Shown: positions 1-8,813 of the stretch, in pieces
How positions within the stretch are numbered: position 1 is the stretch's first letter
How the letters are laid out: every line of letters begins with the position of its first letter
Assembly: GCA_900769075.1 (NCBI GenBank)
Contig: CAAGFE010000065.1
Location: 26,321 to 90,320 of the forward strand
From: Clostridia bacterium
Lineage (GTDB): Bacteria > Bacillota > Clostridia > Christensenellales > Aristaeellaceae
Reading direction: 5' to 3'
DNA: 64,000 nucleotides
The notes under the pieces: generated by a model
Told to the model about the DNA's origin: nothing
The model's input: only the letters and a program-made list of their open reading frames with translations
Databases searched by the model: none
Position numbers and translations under genes: made by a program

Positions 1-2934
1 CGCGTCTGGCTGGAATCCCTGGGGAATGTGACGCACCTGAACGTGACGGTCACCGGCAGATATTCCGTGAATGGGAATACCGCCCTGTCCCTGTCCGATG
101 GGGACTCGGTGTCCATTGATTTCAGCCAGACCACCGGTGAAATCACCATGACCATGGGCGGCGTGACCTATGCTGTGGGCAGCGAAATGCGCCTGCGCCG
201 CCATCAGGCGAATGGCGAGAGCGCCCTGTCCATCGCCCAGGCCTCCCGCCCCAGCAACCTATATCCCGGCGATCTGCAGCTGCTGGCGGTCAAAAAATCC
301 GATGGCGCCTATCGCCTGTATCCCATCGTGCATGTCTATCTGGAGTACTACCTCCAGGGGGTGGTGCCCTATGAGATGAGCTCCTCTTATCCGATTGAAG
401 CGCTCAAGGCCCAGGCTGTTGCCGCCCGCACCTATACCATGCGCGCCATGAATGCCCGTTCCGCCTACAATTATGACCTGGGGGATACGGCTTCCGATCA
501 GGTCTACAAGGGGTATACCGGCACATCCAACAACGCCACCAAGGCGGTGGACGAAACCAAGGGCATCGTCATCATGAATGACGGCGTGCTTTCCGGCACC
601 TACTATACCGCGTCCAACGGCGGACAGACCGAGGCGGTCAAGAATGCCTGGGGCAGCTCCAGCTATGCCTACCTCAAGGTCAAGGATGACCCCTTCGATG
701 CCCTGAACACCTCCAGCACCCGCCGGAAGCTCTCCGTGTTCACCGATTTCGACCATGCCAGCCAGAACGCTGCCCTGGCCTCCCTTCTCACGGCGAAAGC
801 CCAGGCGCAGCTCGGCGCGGATGCGGTCATCCAGACCATTGACGGCATCACCCCCCATACCCCCAAATACGCCAACCCCAGCCGCCTGTATACCCTGCTG
901 GACTTCCGGGTCACGGCGCTGTCCGGCGGTGAAACGGTCACCGCTACGCTGTCCTTTGATATCTTCTCCGAATTGGAAAGCCAGCTATCCATGAGCATCA
1001 ACAGCACGAAAAACGAGCTCTGGTCGGTGGAGAAGAAGGAGGAGGGGTTCCAGCTGATCGTGGGCCGATGGGGCCACGGCATCGGCCTGAGCCAGCGCGG
1101 CGCCCAGCAGATGGCCCGCATGGGCTATACCTACGATCAGGTGCTCGGCTTCTATTATGAGGGTTGTGAGCGGGTGCAGTATACCTTCACCCACACCATT
1201 CTGCCCGCCGGCGGCAGCAATCCCGTTGTCAGCACGGAACCTCCGGCAGACATCACCCCTGCGGAAGAAAACCAGGCCGTCGTCACCCTGCCCGGCGTGA
1301 GTGATATCGCCGCCCTGCGCTATACCGCCTCGGAGGATGGCAAAATCCTGGTGGGCGTGCCCAACGGCTCGGCGGTGACGGTGCTGAAGAAGGGGAGCGA
1401 CTGGTCGCTGGTGCGCTACGGCGAGATCAATGGCTACCTGCCGACCGGCATGCTCGTCTTCAGCGGTACACCCACCGGCTCAGGGGATGAGTCCGCCACC
1501 GCGATTACCGTCTGGGGCGTGGTGACCGGCACCAACGCGCTGAATTTCCGCACCGGCCCCGGCTATGACTACGAGATCCAGACCGAGCTGCCCTCCGGCA
1601 CCGTGCTTTGTATTCTGGAAACCGCGGGCGCGTGGGTCAAGGTGCAGTATGGCAGCCGCATCGGCTATGTGTCGCCGGATTATCTGACCATCTGCGATGC
1701 CTATCCCGCCCAAACCAACGCGGACACCTCCGCCATGGTCAGCCTGGCCGGCGAGGAGGATACCGCCCCGCTGCTGGCCAGCCCGTCCACCTCGGCAACG
1801 GTGCTCATGCGCATCGCCCACGGCACCCAGGTGACGGTGCTGACCAACGATGGTTCCTGGTGCCGCGTGAAGGCCGCGGGCACGGAGGGCTACCTTCTGA
1901 CCAGTCAGCTGGATTTCGACGCGGAGGGCACAACGCTCCCCGATTCCCCCGATGACCAGGAGCAGACCGCCATCGTCAACAGCAATGCGTCCACCCTGAA
2001 CCTCCGCGAAGGCCCCTCCACCGATACCGGCATCATCGCGCAGATCCCCAAGGGCACGACCATCGTCGTGATGGAATACGGCGATACCTGGTGCGCGGTT
2101 CGCTGGGGCGAACTGACCGGCTATGTGATGACAAAGTATCTCAAGTTTGAGGAAGAAGCCACGCCCACCCCGGAAGGCAGCGCAAGCCCAACCCCCAGCG
2201 GTTCTCCCTCCGAAACGCCCAAGCCGGAACAGACCCCGGACGGCTCCGAAGAAACCGGAGAGGTGACCGCCTGGGTCAAGCGAACGGTCAGCTATGTCAA
2301 CCTGCGCGATACCGCCAGCACCGAGGGGAAGATCATCACGACGATTCCCTCCGGCGATGAGCTGGTTGTCCTGGAAAAGGGAGCGACCTTCTCCTATGTC
2401 CGCCATGGCGTGGGCACGGGCTATGTGCTTTCCGAGCATCTGACCTACACCAAACCCCTGGAAACCATCGGCATCCTGTTCATCAACACCGTGTCCGACC
2501 CGCTGGCCCTGCGCAGCGATCCCGACCTGTATGACAGCACCGTGCTGACCTACATTGCCCGGGGCGAGAAGGTGCTGCTGATCGAGGAACTGGACGGATG
2601 GTGCCAGGTGCAGTATGGCGACCTGGTGGGGTACTGCGCCTCGTCCTACCTGAGCCGCAGGCGGCCCACGGAATACGAATCCGACGATACCCCCATTTAC
2701 GATCCTACCCTGACGGCGGTGACCGGCTGGACGGCGGTGATCAACACCGGCGGGCAGGCCGTGTCGATGCGGAAATGGTGTGCCGGCGACGCGCCGGAGC
2801 TGACCACGGTTCCCTCCGGCAACACGGTGAAGCTGCTGGCCCATGGCGACATCTGGTGCAAAATATCTTTTGAAGGGGAGAGCGGCTATTGCCTGACAGA
2901 CAAACTGATCCTGATTGCCCCCGCCTCGGATTGA
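1..2934 (+). CDS. SpoIID/LytB-domain protein with seven SH3-like repeats (5' end outside window)
   Basis: The frame is open from base 1, and the residues before the first possible start (GTG at 28) already look like the beginning of a SpoIID domain, so the true start lies upstream. The first roughly 395 visible residues are a SpoIID/LytB domain: VVPYEMSS, then EALKAQAVAARTYT, and later WGHGIGLSQRGAQQMA. SpoIID is a lytic transglycosylase that cuts denuded glycan strands during engulfment. Seven SH3-like wall-binding repeats follow (nt about 1279-1459, 1503-1690, 1735-1920, 1969-2150, 2269-2450, 2467-2650, 2725-2925), with a Pro/Thr/Ser linker at 2161-2265. B. subtilis SpoIID has no such repeats, so this is more likely a secreted wall-remodelling enzyme of the wider LytB/SpoIID family than SpoIID itself. 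The signal peptide cannot be seen. The stop overlaps the next gene. Confidence 0.85.
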   Translation, partial: RVWLESLGNVTHLNVTVTGRYSVNGNTALSLSDGDSVSIDFSQTTGEITMTMGGVTYAVGSEMRLRRHQANGESALSIAQASRPSNLYPGDLQLLAVKKSDGAYRLYPIVHVYLEYYLQGVVPYEMSSSYPIEALKAQAVAARTYTMRAMNARSAYNYDLGDTASDQVYKGYTGTSNNATKAVDETKGIVIMNDGVLSGTYYTASNGGQTEAVKNAWGSSSYAYLKVKDDPFDALNTSSTRRKLSVFTDFDHASQNAALASLLTAKAQAQLGADAVIQTIDGITPHTPKYANPSRLYTLLDFRVTALSGGETVTATLSFDIFSELESQLSMSINSTKNELWSVEKKEEGFQLIVGRWGHGIGLSQRGAQQMARMGYTYDQVLGFYYEGCERVQYTFTHTILPAGGSNPVVSTEPPADITPAEENQAVVTLPGVSDIAALRYTASEDGKILVGVPNGSAVTVLKKGSDWSLVRYGEINGYLPTGMLVFSGTPTGSGDESATAITVWGVVTGTNALNFRTGPGYDYEIQTELPSGTVLCILETAGAWVKVQYGSRIGYVSPDYLTICDAYPAQTNADTSAMVSLAGEEDTAPLLASPSTSATVLMRIAHGTQVTVLTNDGSWCRVKAAGTEGYLLTSQLDFDAEGTTLPDSPDDQEQTAIVNSNASTLNLREGPSTDTGIIAQIPKGTTIVVMEYGDTWCAVRWGELTGYVMTKYLKFEEEATPTPEGSASPTPSGSPSETPKPEQTPDGSEETGEVTAWVKRTVSYVNLRDTASTEGKIITTIPSGDELVVLEKGATFSYVRHGVGTGYVLSEHLTYTKPLETIGILFINTVSDPLALRSDPDLYDSTVLTYIARGEKVLLIEELDGWCQVQYGDLVGYCASSYLSRRRPTEYESDDTPIYDPTLTAVTGWTAVINTGGQAVSMRKWCAGDAPELTTVPSGNTVKLLAHGDIWCKISFEGESGYCLTDKLILIAPASD

Positions 2935-3665
2935 TCCGTGAGGGGGAACGGGTGGATGACCTGCAGCTGGCCCATTTGCGGATCATCCAGAAGATCCATG
3001 GCTTCCGCTTCGGGATGGACGCCGTGCTCCTGGCGGACTTTGCCCGGGTGGGGGCACGGGAACGGTGTGCAGACTTCGGCACCGGGACGGGCATCCTCCC
3101 GCTGCTCCTGATCGGACGCGGGCAGGGCATGCACATTGATGCCCTTGAGATCCAGCCGGATATGGCGGATCTGGCCCGACGCTCCGTTCAGCTGAATGGG
3201 CTGACGGAGCGGATCACCGTGCATTGCCTCCCGGTGGAGCAGGCGGATACCGTGATTCTGCCGGGCTCCCTGGACGCGATTGTCTGCAATCCGCCCTACG
3301 GCGTCCCGGGCGCAACCCTGGTGAATCCGTCCCAATCGCTGTCCGTTGCCCGCCATCAAACGCAAGCCGGGCTGGCGGACTGGTTCCGCATGGCCCACCG
3401 GCTGCTGCGGGGGAAGGGGCGCTTCCACATGATCTATCCCGCGCCGCGCATGCTGGAAGCCATGACCGCGCTGTCTGCAGCCCATCTGGAGCCCAAACGG
3501 TTCCGGCTGATCTATCCCTGCGCGGACAAGCCCGCCAATCTGGTGCTCATCGAGGCGGTGAAGGACGCCAGACCCATGCTCCACCCGGAGCCGCCGCTGA
3601 TCGTCTACGACAAGGATGGCAGCATGACGGCGGAGCTGAAGCGCATCTACCACCTCACGGATTGA
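2931..3665 (+). CDS. tRNA1(Val) (adenine(37)-N6)-methyltransferase family protein (TrmN6/YabB)
   Basis: SAM-dependent methyltransferase of the TrmN6/YabB family, which adds N6-methyl to adenine in tRNA. The family's opening signature GERVDDL is at the N-terminus. Motif I is ADFGTGTGILPLLL and the catalytic motif is CNPPYG, typical of amino-methylating N6-adenine enzymes. Start: TTG at 2931 overlaps the upstream stop (TTGA), which suggests translational coupling, and keeps the conserved GERVDDL. It gives 244 aa against about 247 for B. subtilis YabB. GTG 2952 has a better ribosome site (gaggggg) but would cut the signature. TTG 2889 is further upstream. The 3' end overlaps the convergent tspO gene by 11 bp. 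The tRNA target is inferred from the family. Confidence 0.85.
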   Translation: MIREGERVDDLQLAHLRIIQKIHGFRFGMDAVLLADFARVGARERCADFGTGTGILPLLLIGRGQGMHIDALEIQPDMADLARRSVQLNGLTERITVHCLPVEQADTVILPGSLDAIVCNPPYGVPGATLVNPSQSLSVARHQTQAGLADWFRMAHRLLRGKGRFHMIYPAPRMLEAMTALSAAHLEPKRFRLIYPCADKPANLVLIEAVKDARPMLHPEPPLIVYDKDGSMTAELKRIYHLTD

Positions 3666-4143
3666 GCTTTGCGAGGCAGAAATTCAGCACGCCCGCGAAG
3701 GTCAGCCAGAGCTGATAGGGAATCAGCAGCCCCCCGGCAACCTTGCTTTCCCGGAAAAACTGCACCAGCATGATGGCTGCCAGCATCCACAGCAGGAGCA
3801 GCCAGAAGAACGCCAACCCCAGCGCCTCCTGCACAAAGAACAGAAAGGGCCAGACCAGGTTGACCGCCAGCTGGGCGACATACAGCCCGAGCAGGACGAA
3901 CCTGTCCCGCCCCCGGGCGCGCAGGACAAACCACATCGCCGTGGCCATGGCGGCATACAGCAATGTCCATGCGATGGGAAAAAGCCAGCCCGGCGGCGCA
4001 AAAGCCGGTTGATTCAGCCCCTCGTAGAAGGAGGAATCCCGCTGGGTCAGAAAGCCGACAACGCCGCCTGCCGCCAGCGTGCTGACGATCAGCACGACCA
4101 GCGATTTCCAGGTATATGGATTGGGCTTCATGGGTTCAGTCAT
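3655..4143 (-). CDS. tspO: TspO/MBR family membrane protein
   Basis: Small five-helix membrane protein (162 aa, normal for the family) of the TspO/MBR group, which binds tetrapyrroles and is linked to porphyrin handling and stress in bacteria. Family motifs seen include QPAFAPPGWLFPIAWTLLY and NLVWPFLFF, with WLTFAGVLNF near the end. The start ATG at 4143 is preceded by a strong ribosome site, GGGAGGTGAT. It is convergent with trmN6 and divergent from the flavoprotein gene at 4294. A physiological ligand cannot be read from sequence. Confidence 0.9.
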   Translation of the reverse strand: MTEPMKPNPYTWKSLVVLIVSTLAAGGVVGFLTQRDSSFYEGLNQPAFAPPGWLFPIAWTLLYAAMATAMWFVLRARGRDRFVLLGLYVAQLAVNLVWPFLFFVQEALGLAFFWLLLLWMLAAIMLVQFFRESKVAGGLLIPYQLWLTFAGVLNFCLAKLNP

Positions 4144-4195
4144 GCATATCACCTCCCTGAAAGGATACGCGATCCGGCGCCATCCGATACCCGCC

Positions 4196-4225
4196 AAAAG
4201 CTGCTGGTTTTCCGGCGGCTTTTTT
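4196..4225 (+). terminator. Rho-independent terminator-like hairpin
   Basis: AAAAGCTGCTGG pairs with CCGGCGGCTTTT (12 bp, two G-U pairs) around a TTTT loop, followed by a T run. It lies between divergent genes, just upstream of the 4236 promoter, so it probably stops plus-strand readthrough antisense to tspO. Confidence 0.6.
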
Positions 4226-4235
4226 GATCGCATGA

Positions 4236-4264
4236 TTGCGAAACAGGCCCAAACAGAGTATAAT
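4236..4264 (+). promoter_or_regulatory. Sigma-A promoter for flavoprotein gene
   Basis: TTGCGA (4236-4241), a 17-bp spacer and a perfect TATAAT (4259-4264) lie 30 bp before the ATG at 4294. Confidence 0.75.
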
Positions 4265-4293
4265 GGAACGAAGGAAACCGTGGAGGATGGAGC

Positions 4294-5511
4294 ATGGGAA
4301 CGGTATTGGTGATTGGCGGCGGCGCAGCGGGCCTTGCGGCAGCGATTGCCGCGGCGGAATGCGGGGATCGGGTGACCATCCTGGAACGGATGGACCGGGT
4401 GGGCAGGAAAATCCTTGCCACCGGCAACGGCCGCTGCAACCTGATGAATACCGGCGCGCGGCGCTTCCCCGGCGGCGCGGCGCTGGCGGATGCGGTGCTT
4501 GATCGCTGCGGCGCGGCGGAGCAGACCCGGTTCTGGCAGCACATCGGCCTGCGCATGCGTCAGGAGGACGGCGGACGGGTGTATCCTGTCAGCGGGATGG
4601 CCTCGTCGGTGCTGGATACGCTGCGTTTCGCGGCGGCTGCGCTGGGGGTTGAGGTGATCACCGGCGTGCAGGTGACGGGCCTGTTCCGGGCGCGCCATGG
4701 CTGGACGGTGATGGCCGGGGAGGACAAGTGGAAGGCGGAGCGGGTGATCGTCGCGGGCGGCGGATGTGCCCAGCCCAAGCTTGGCAGCGACGGCAGCTGC
4801 TGGCCGCTCCTGACGGGCCTGGGGCATCACCTGATTCCGCCCCGGCCCGCCCTGACCCAGATTATCACGGATCCCGCGCCCATCAAGGGCCTGAGCGGCA
4901 TCCGCATCCGTACGGAGGTCGTGATCACCTCCGGCACGCAGGAAAAATACCGGGAAGCGGGGGAATTGCTCTTCGCGGATTATGGCGTGACCGGCGTTTG
5001 CGTGATGCAGTGCGCCCGCTATGCTGGGACCGGCGATGTGCTTCACATCAACCTGACCCGCGCATTTGGCTTTGACCGGCCCGGGGAGCTGCAGCAGGAG
5101 CTGCACCGCCGCCGCATGGCCTGGCAGGAGCGCCCCCAAAGCGAGCTGCTGACCGGCCTGTGCGTGCCCAAGCTGGCCCAGGCCCTCCTGCAGGCGGCGG
5201 GCATCCCCAATGCGCAGCGGTGCGCCTGCCGGGAGCTCACCGACGCACAGATCAAGCGCCTGGCTGCCGCGGCGGATGATTTCCCCCTGGGCATTCGCGG
5301 CGTGAAGGGATTTGACAGCGCCCAGGTCACGGCAGGCGGCATTTCATCGGCGGAGTTTGATCCCCAAACCCTCGAGTCCTCCCTGGCGCCTGGCGTTCAC
5401 GCGGCGGGCGAGGTGCTGGATGTGGACGGGGACTGCGGGGGCTTCAACCTGATGTTCGCCTTTGGCAGCGGGATCCTGGCGGGCCTGGGCGGCAGGGCCT
5501 TCCCCTGGTGA
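4294..5511 (+). CDS. NAD(P)/FAD-dependent oxidoreductase, BaiN/HI0933 family
   Basis: Flavoprotein of 405 aa of the HI0933/BaiN (RdsA) family. The N-terminal Rossmann motif VIGGGAAGLAAAIAAAE binds the FAD ADP moiety. The family signature KILATGNGRCNLMN follows at residues about 35-50. The C-terminal FAD region GEVLDVDGDCGGFNLMFA is intact. Related proteins reduce C=C bonds in bile-acid or flavin-linked chemistry, but the substrate is usually unknown and cannot be assigned here. ATG 4294 has a good ribosome site (ggagg) and its own promoter at 4236-4264. It is followed by a separate promoter for the next gene, so it is probably monocistronic. Confidence 0.88.
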   Translation: MGTVLVIGGGAAGLAAAIAAAECGDRVTILERMDRVGRKILATGNGRCNLMNTGARRFPGGAALADAVLDRCGAAEQTRFWQHIGLRMRQEDGGRVYPVSGMASSVLDTLRFAAAALGVEVITGVQVTGLFRARHGWTVMAGEDKWKAERVIVAGGGCAQPKLGSDGSCWPLLTGLGHHLIPPRPALTQIITDPAPIKGLSGIRIRTEVVITSGTQEKYREAGELLFADYGVTGVCVMQCARYAGTGDVLHINLTRAFGFDRPGELQQELHRRRMAWQERPQSELLTGLCVPKLAQALLQAAGIPNAQRCACRELTDAQIKRLAAAADDFPLGIRGVKGFDSAQVTAGGISSAEFDPQTLESSLAPGVHAAGEVLDVDGDCGGFNLMFAFGSGILAGLGGRAFPW

Positions 5512-5554
5512 GATGGCTTCCGGGCAGGTTTGCGCCCAATCGTGTGGGTTGGCA

Positions 5555-5583
5555 TTGCATTTTTCGCTGTGCCATGGTATAAT
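5555..5583 (+). promoter_or_regulatory. Extended -10 sigma-A promoter for CNNM/CBS gene
   Basis: TTGCAT (5555-5560), a 17-bp spacer and TGG-TATAAT (5578-5583). It leaves a leader of about 125 nt before the ATG at 5715. I looked for a manganese yybP-ykoY-type riboswitch core there and did not see one. Confidence 0.8.
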
Positions 5584-5714
5584 GAAAAAGTATCAATCTG
5601 TGTATGCGGAAGGAGTGACGGCTTCGTGGATCAGCCTCCCTGTAGTCCTGTGCCTGCGAGGGCCGTTGATCGACTTTCGCGGGCCTCGAATATGAAAGGA
5701 CTGCTTGATTATCC

Positions 5715-6992
5715 ATGACGCCTGATTTGTGGATCATGATCGCCATCCTCGCTGTGTGTGTGGCGCTCTCTGCTTTTTTTTCTGCATCGGAAACCTCATT
5801 TACCTCCGTGAATCGGGTGAAGCTCAAAACCATGGCGCAAAACGGCAACAAGCGCGCCCAAATGACCCTGAGCCTCGCGGAGAACTATGACCGGCTGATC
5901 ACCACCATCCTGATCGGCAACAATATCGTCAACATCGCGGCTTCGTCGCTGGCGACGAGCCTGTTTCTTGTGCTGCTGAACAATCAGGCGAATCTGGCCA
6001 CAACGGTCTCCACCGTGGTGATGACCATCATCATTCTGATTTTCGGCGAGGTGTGCCCCAAGGCGATCGCCAAGGAATCCTCCGAGAAGGTTGCCATGGC
6101 CTTCGCGCCCATCCTCAGGGCGCTGTGCGCCATCTTCTCTCCCTTTGCAAGAGTGTTCACCGCGTTGAAGCGCATTTTCACCAAGCTTGTCAAGACCGAG
6201 GAGGATGAGTCCTTCATCGAGGAGGAGCTGATGACCATGGTGGACGTGGCCGAGAGCGAGGGGGACATGGAGCATCATGAGGGAGAGCTGATCCGGTCTG
6301 CCATCGAGTTCAATGACGACCGCGACGTGCTGTCCGTCCTGACGCCCCGGGTGGACGTGACCTCCATTGAGGACACCGCCACCATGGAGGAAGCAGCCGA
6401 GCTGTTCCGTACCAGCGGCTATTCCCGTGTCCCTGTGTATCATGAGGACATGGATCACATCGTCGGCATCCTCAATGAGAAGGATTTCTACCTGCGCAAG
6501 CATCAGGGCTGCGAGGACATCACCCAGATCATGAAGCCCCCGGTGTATGCGCCCACAAGCCTCAAGCTGGCCAAGCTCCTCAAGCTGTTCCAGGCCCAGA
6601 AAACCCACCTGATCATTGTCCTGGACGAGTTCGGCGGCACGGAGGGCATCGTCACCATGGAGGATGTGCTGGAGGAGCTGGTGGGCGAAATCTACGACGA
6701 ACACGATGACGTGGAGGCCGATACCGTCACCCTCGAGGATGGCTCCCGCCTGGTGGACGGCGGCATGCAGCTGTCCGAACTGCTCGATACCCTGGGCGTG
6801 GAGGATATCTACAACGCGGAAACCGTTGGCGGCTTCGCGGCGGAGGTGCTGGGGATCATCCCCTTTGTGGGCGCCGCGTTTGAAACGGATGAAATCCGCG
6901 GCCTGGTGACCCAGATGGATAAGCGGCGGGTGACCCAGGTGCGCATCTGGCGCAAGGAACCGGCCGGTCAGGACAGGGACGACAACGACTAA
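5715..6992 (+). CDS. Hemolysin C/CorC-family (CNNM plus CBS) membrane protein
   Basis: 425-aa membrane protein with the layout of the HlyC/CorC/CNNM family. An N-terminal CNNM (DUF21) transmembrane domain spans residues about 1-195 and includes SAFFSASETSFTSVNRVKL and the conserved FGEVCPKAIAKE. Two CBS domains follow at about 210-335 (LTPRVDV ... TSGYSRVPVY and later VLDEFGGTEGIVTMEDVLEE), then a C-terminal CorC/HlyC transporter-associated domain. Family members act in Mg2+ or Co2+ efflux or homeostasis, and the haemolysin name is historical. The ribosome site before ATG 5715 is weak (aaagga about 15 nt away), so a slightly different start is possible. The next small gene follows by 23 bp and may be co-transcribed. 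Confidence 0.9.
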   Translation: MTPDLWIMIAILAVCVALSAFFSASETSFTSVNRVKLKTMAQNGNKRAQMTLSLAENYDRLITTILIGNNIVNIAASSLATSLFLVLLNNQANLATTVSTVVMTIIILIFGEVCPKAIAKESSEKVAMAFAPILRALCAIFSPFARVFTALKRIFTKLVKTEEDESFIEEELMTMVDVAESEGDMEHHEGELIRSAIEFNDDRDVLSVLTPRVDVTSIEDTATMEEAAELFRTSGYSRVPVYHEDMDHIVGILNEKDFYLRKHQGCEDITQIMKPPVYAPTSLKLAKLLKLFQAQKTHLIIVLDEFGGTEGIVTMEDVLEELVGEIYDEHDDVEADTVTLEDGSRLVDGGMQLSELLDTLGVEDIYNAETVGGFAAEVLGIIPFVGAAFETDEIRGLVTQMDKRRVTQVRIWRKEPAGQDRDDND

Positions 6993-7015
6993 GAACCATC
7001 AATGGAGGAAAAACC

Positions 7016-7306
7016 ATGACCAAGACGACGCCCAAACGCAGCAAGAAGGAAGAACAGAAGAAGCTCGCCGTGCGCATCATCGCCATTGCCCTGGCGGTGG
7101 CGCTGGTGGTGACCTCTCTGCTGTCCGTGTTCATTTCCTATTTCCAGAAGGACGAAAATCAGGAATTCCTTCAGGCGATGCTGGAGGCAGGCTTCATTTA
7201 TCAGGCTGAGGATGGCAACTACTATTATACCGAGGCCTATCAGGAATACATCGAATATCTGGAAAGCCTGGAAGGCGAGGATCATACGGGTCATGATCAT
7301 GACTAA
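7016..7306 (+). CDS. Small single-pass membrane protein, unknown function
   Basis: 96-aa protein with a Lys-rich N-terminus (residues 1-17), one hydrophobic helix (about 18-40) and an acidic, Tyr-rich tail ending in HTGHDHD, which could bind metal. It was not recognised as a known family. The start is supported by ggagga just before ATG 7016. It lies 23 bp after the CNNM/CBS gene and 30 bp before the CapA-like gene, so the three may form an operon. The His/Asp tail next to a metal-transporter-like gene is suggestive only. Confidence 0.7.
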   Translation: MTKTTPKRSKKEEQKKLAVRIIAIALAVALVVTSLLSVFISYFQKDENQEFLQAMLEAGFIYQAEDGNYYYTEAYQEYIEYLESLEGEDHTGHDHD

Positions 7307-7336
7307 AGCAGCCTGAAAAGAGGGGAAGGATGCACT

Positions 7337-8692
7337 GTGAAACGAACGCGGCGCGAGCCTTCCATGCACCGCGGGGTATCCCTGGGCACGGTATGCATGC
7401 TGGCCATCACCGTGGCGGTGAGCGGATTGTCAGCGGTCATCCTGCCGCGGCTTCTGGGCAAGGCGGATTTCAGCATGATGGTGGATGGCACGCTGTCAGC
7501 CCTGACGCTGGATGACGCGCTGCCTGTGCTGGCCTTGAACGACATCCCGATTGGCGAGGTGTATCACACGCCTGCGCCGTCCTCCGCGCCGACAGCCTCT
7601 GCCCGGCTGGCCACTCCCTCGCCCGTGCCGACGGCCACGCCGGTTCCGGGCGGCACGGTCACCCTCACCATCGGCGGCAGCGTCAATATCGACGATGCAA
7701 TCCGCAAGTCCGCCTATTACAGCGAATCGAAGAAGTACGACTTTACCGAGATGATGATGCTCCTCAAGGACGAGATGGCATCCGACCTGACGCTGCTGAC
7801 GCTGGAGAACATCACCCTGGATTCCGACAAGGTCTCCGCCAACAATGCGCCTTCCGCCGTGATGGACATGCTGGCGGATGCGGGGGTGGATATCCTGGCC
7901 CTGGGCTATCCCAAGGCGTATGACAAGGGCCAGGCTGGCCTTGCCGCCACGGTGGAGGCTGCCCGGGAACGCGGCATGACCACCATCGGCGCATACCTGA
8001 CCGAAAACGAGGCCAATACGCTGTGCATGGTCATGGTGGACCATGTGCAGGTGGCTTTCCTGCATTATACCGAAACCATCAGCACCACGGGCCAGAAGGC
8101 CATCAACGCCGACGCTCGGAGCTATGCGCTGCCCACCATGTATATCAACGGCGCAGCGGCAGCCATGCTGTCCGACGTGCGGAAAGCCCGGGAAGCCGGG
8201 GCAGATGTCATCATCGTTTCGCTCAACTGGGGGACAGTCAGCGCCTCCAAGCCCACAGCGGCCCAGAAGGAGGTTGCCCAGCAGCTAGCGGAGGCCGGCG
8301 CGGATGTGATTGTCGGTGCGGGCAGCCGCGTGGTGCAGCCCATCACCTGGCTGACCTCCCGGCAGGAGGACGGCAGCATTCGTCACACCCTGTGCGCATG
8401 GAGCCTCGGCAGCCTGCTGAACGACAGCCGCAAGGACGGCAATGTGCTGGGCATGCTGCTCCAGCTGCAAATCTCCTTCGATGGGGATTCTCTCAGCTTC
8501 GAGAAGGTCTGCTATACCCCGACCTACATCTGGCGCTATAAGCAGGACGGACAGTATTACTACCGCATCGCGGTGAGCGATCAGCCCGCGCCGGACGGCA
8601 TGAGCGATGAGCAGGCCGGATACATGGAAAAAGCCCTGCGCAATCTGAAAAAGTACCTGGGGGATTCCCCCGTGACGCTGCGAACCAAGTAA
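7337..8692 (+). CDS. CapA/PgsA-like exported protein with degenerate active site
   Basis: 451-aa protein starting at GTG 7337 (ribosome site aggggaagga). It has an N-terminal membrane anchor or signal helix (about 15-36) and a Pro/Thr/Ala-rich linker (about 78-106). The rest, about residues 107-400, follows the CapA/PGA_cap fold of the calcineurin-like phosphatase superfamily. The family's metal-binding positions look replaced. The usual GDxM after the first strand is GGSV (113-116). The NNH block is GYPK (190-193). The HWG is NWG (297-299). The GHHPH block is GAGSR (327-331), still followed by VVQ. The overall fold is inferred from the preserved order of motifs. Catalysis by the normal mechanism seems unlikely, so a binding or structural role outside the membrane is my inference. 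Confidence 0.75.
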   Translation: MKRTRREPSMHRGVSLGTVCMLAITVAVSGLSAVILPRLLGKADFSMMVDGTLSALTLDDALPVLALNDIPIGEVYHTPAPSSAPTASARLATPSPVPTATPVPGGTVTLTIGGSVNIDDAIRKSAYYSESKKYDFTEMMMLLKDEMASDLTLLTLENITLDSDKVSANNAPSAVMDMLADAGVDILALGYPKAYDKGQAGLAATVEAARERGMTTIGAYLTENEANTLCMVMVDHVQVAFLHYTETISTTGQKAINADARSYALPTMYINGAAAAMLSDVRKAREAGADVIIVSLNWGTVSASKPTAAQKEVAQQLAEAGADVIVGAGSRVVQPITWLTSRQEDGSIRHTLCAWSLGSLLNDSRKDGNVLGMLLQLQISFDGDSLSFEKVCYTPTYIWRYKQDGQYYYRIAVSDQPAPDGMSDEQAGYMEKALRNLKKYLGDSPVTLRTK

Positions 8693-8698
8693 GTCCTG

Positions 8699-8724
8699 GC
8701 TGTCGGGTCTCCGGCAGCCTTTTT
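8699..8724 (+). terminator. Rho-independent terminator after CapA-like gene
   Basis: GCTGTCGG pairs with CCGGCAGC around GTCT, followed by CTTTTTC. It starts 7 bp after the stop codon. Confidence 0.85.
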
Positions 8725-8757
8725 CATTGCGGCGATGTAAACTTTTGCCCCAGGCGC

Positions 8758-8786
8758 TTGCAATCTCCGGGCGATCCGTGTACAAT
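8758..8786 (+). promoter_or_regulatory. Sigma-A promoter for 8814 gene
   Basis: TTGCAA (8758-8763), a 17-bp spacer and TACAAT (8781-8786), 28 bp before the ATG at 8814. Confidence 0.75.
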
Positions 8787-8813
8787 GGGCATGAAAACAT
8801 ATGAGGTGATGGT

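Noticed and set aside
1480..2844. 454-codon minus-strand open frame opposite the SH3 repeats
   Set aside because: Gly/Arg/His-rich shadow of the SpoIID/SH3 gene without ribosome site or motif.
5584..5714. Possible manganese riboswitch ahead of the CNNM/CBS gene
   Set aside because: No recognisable yybP-ykoY core; the leader may simply be unstructured.
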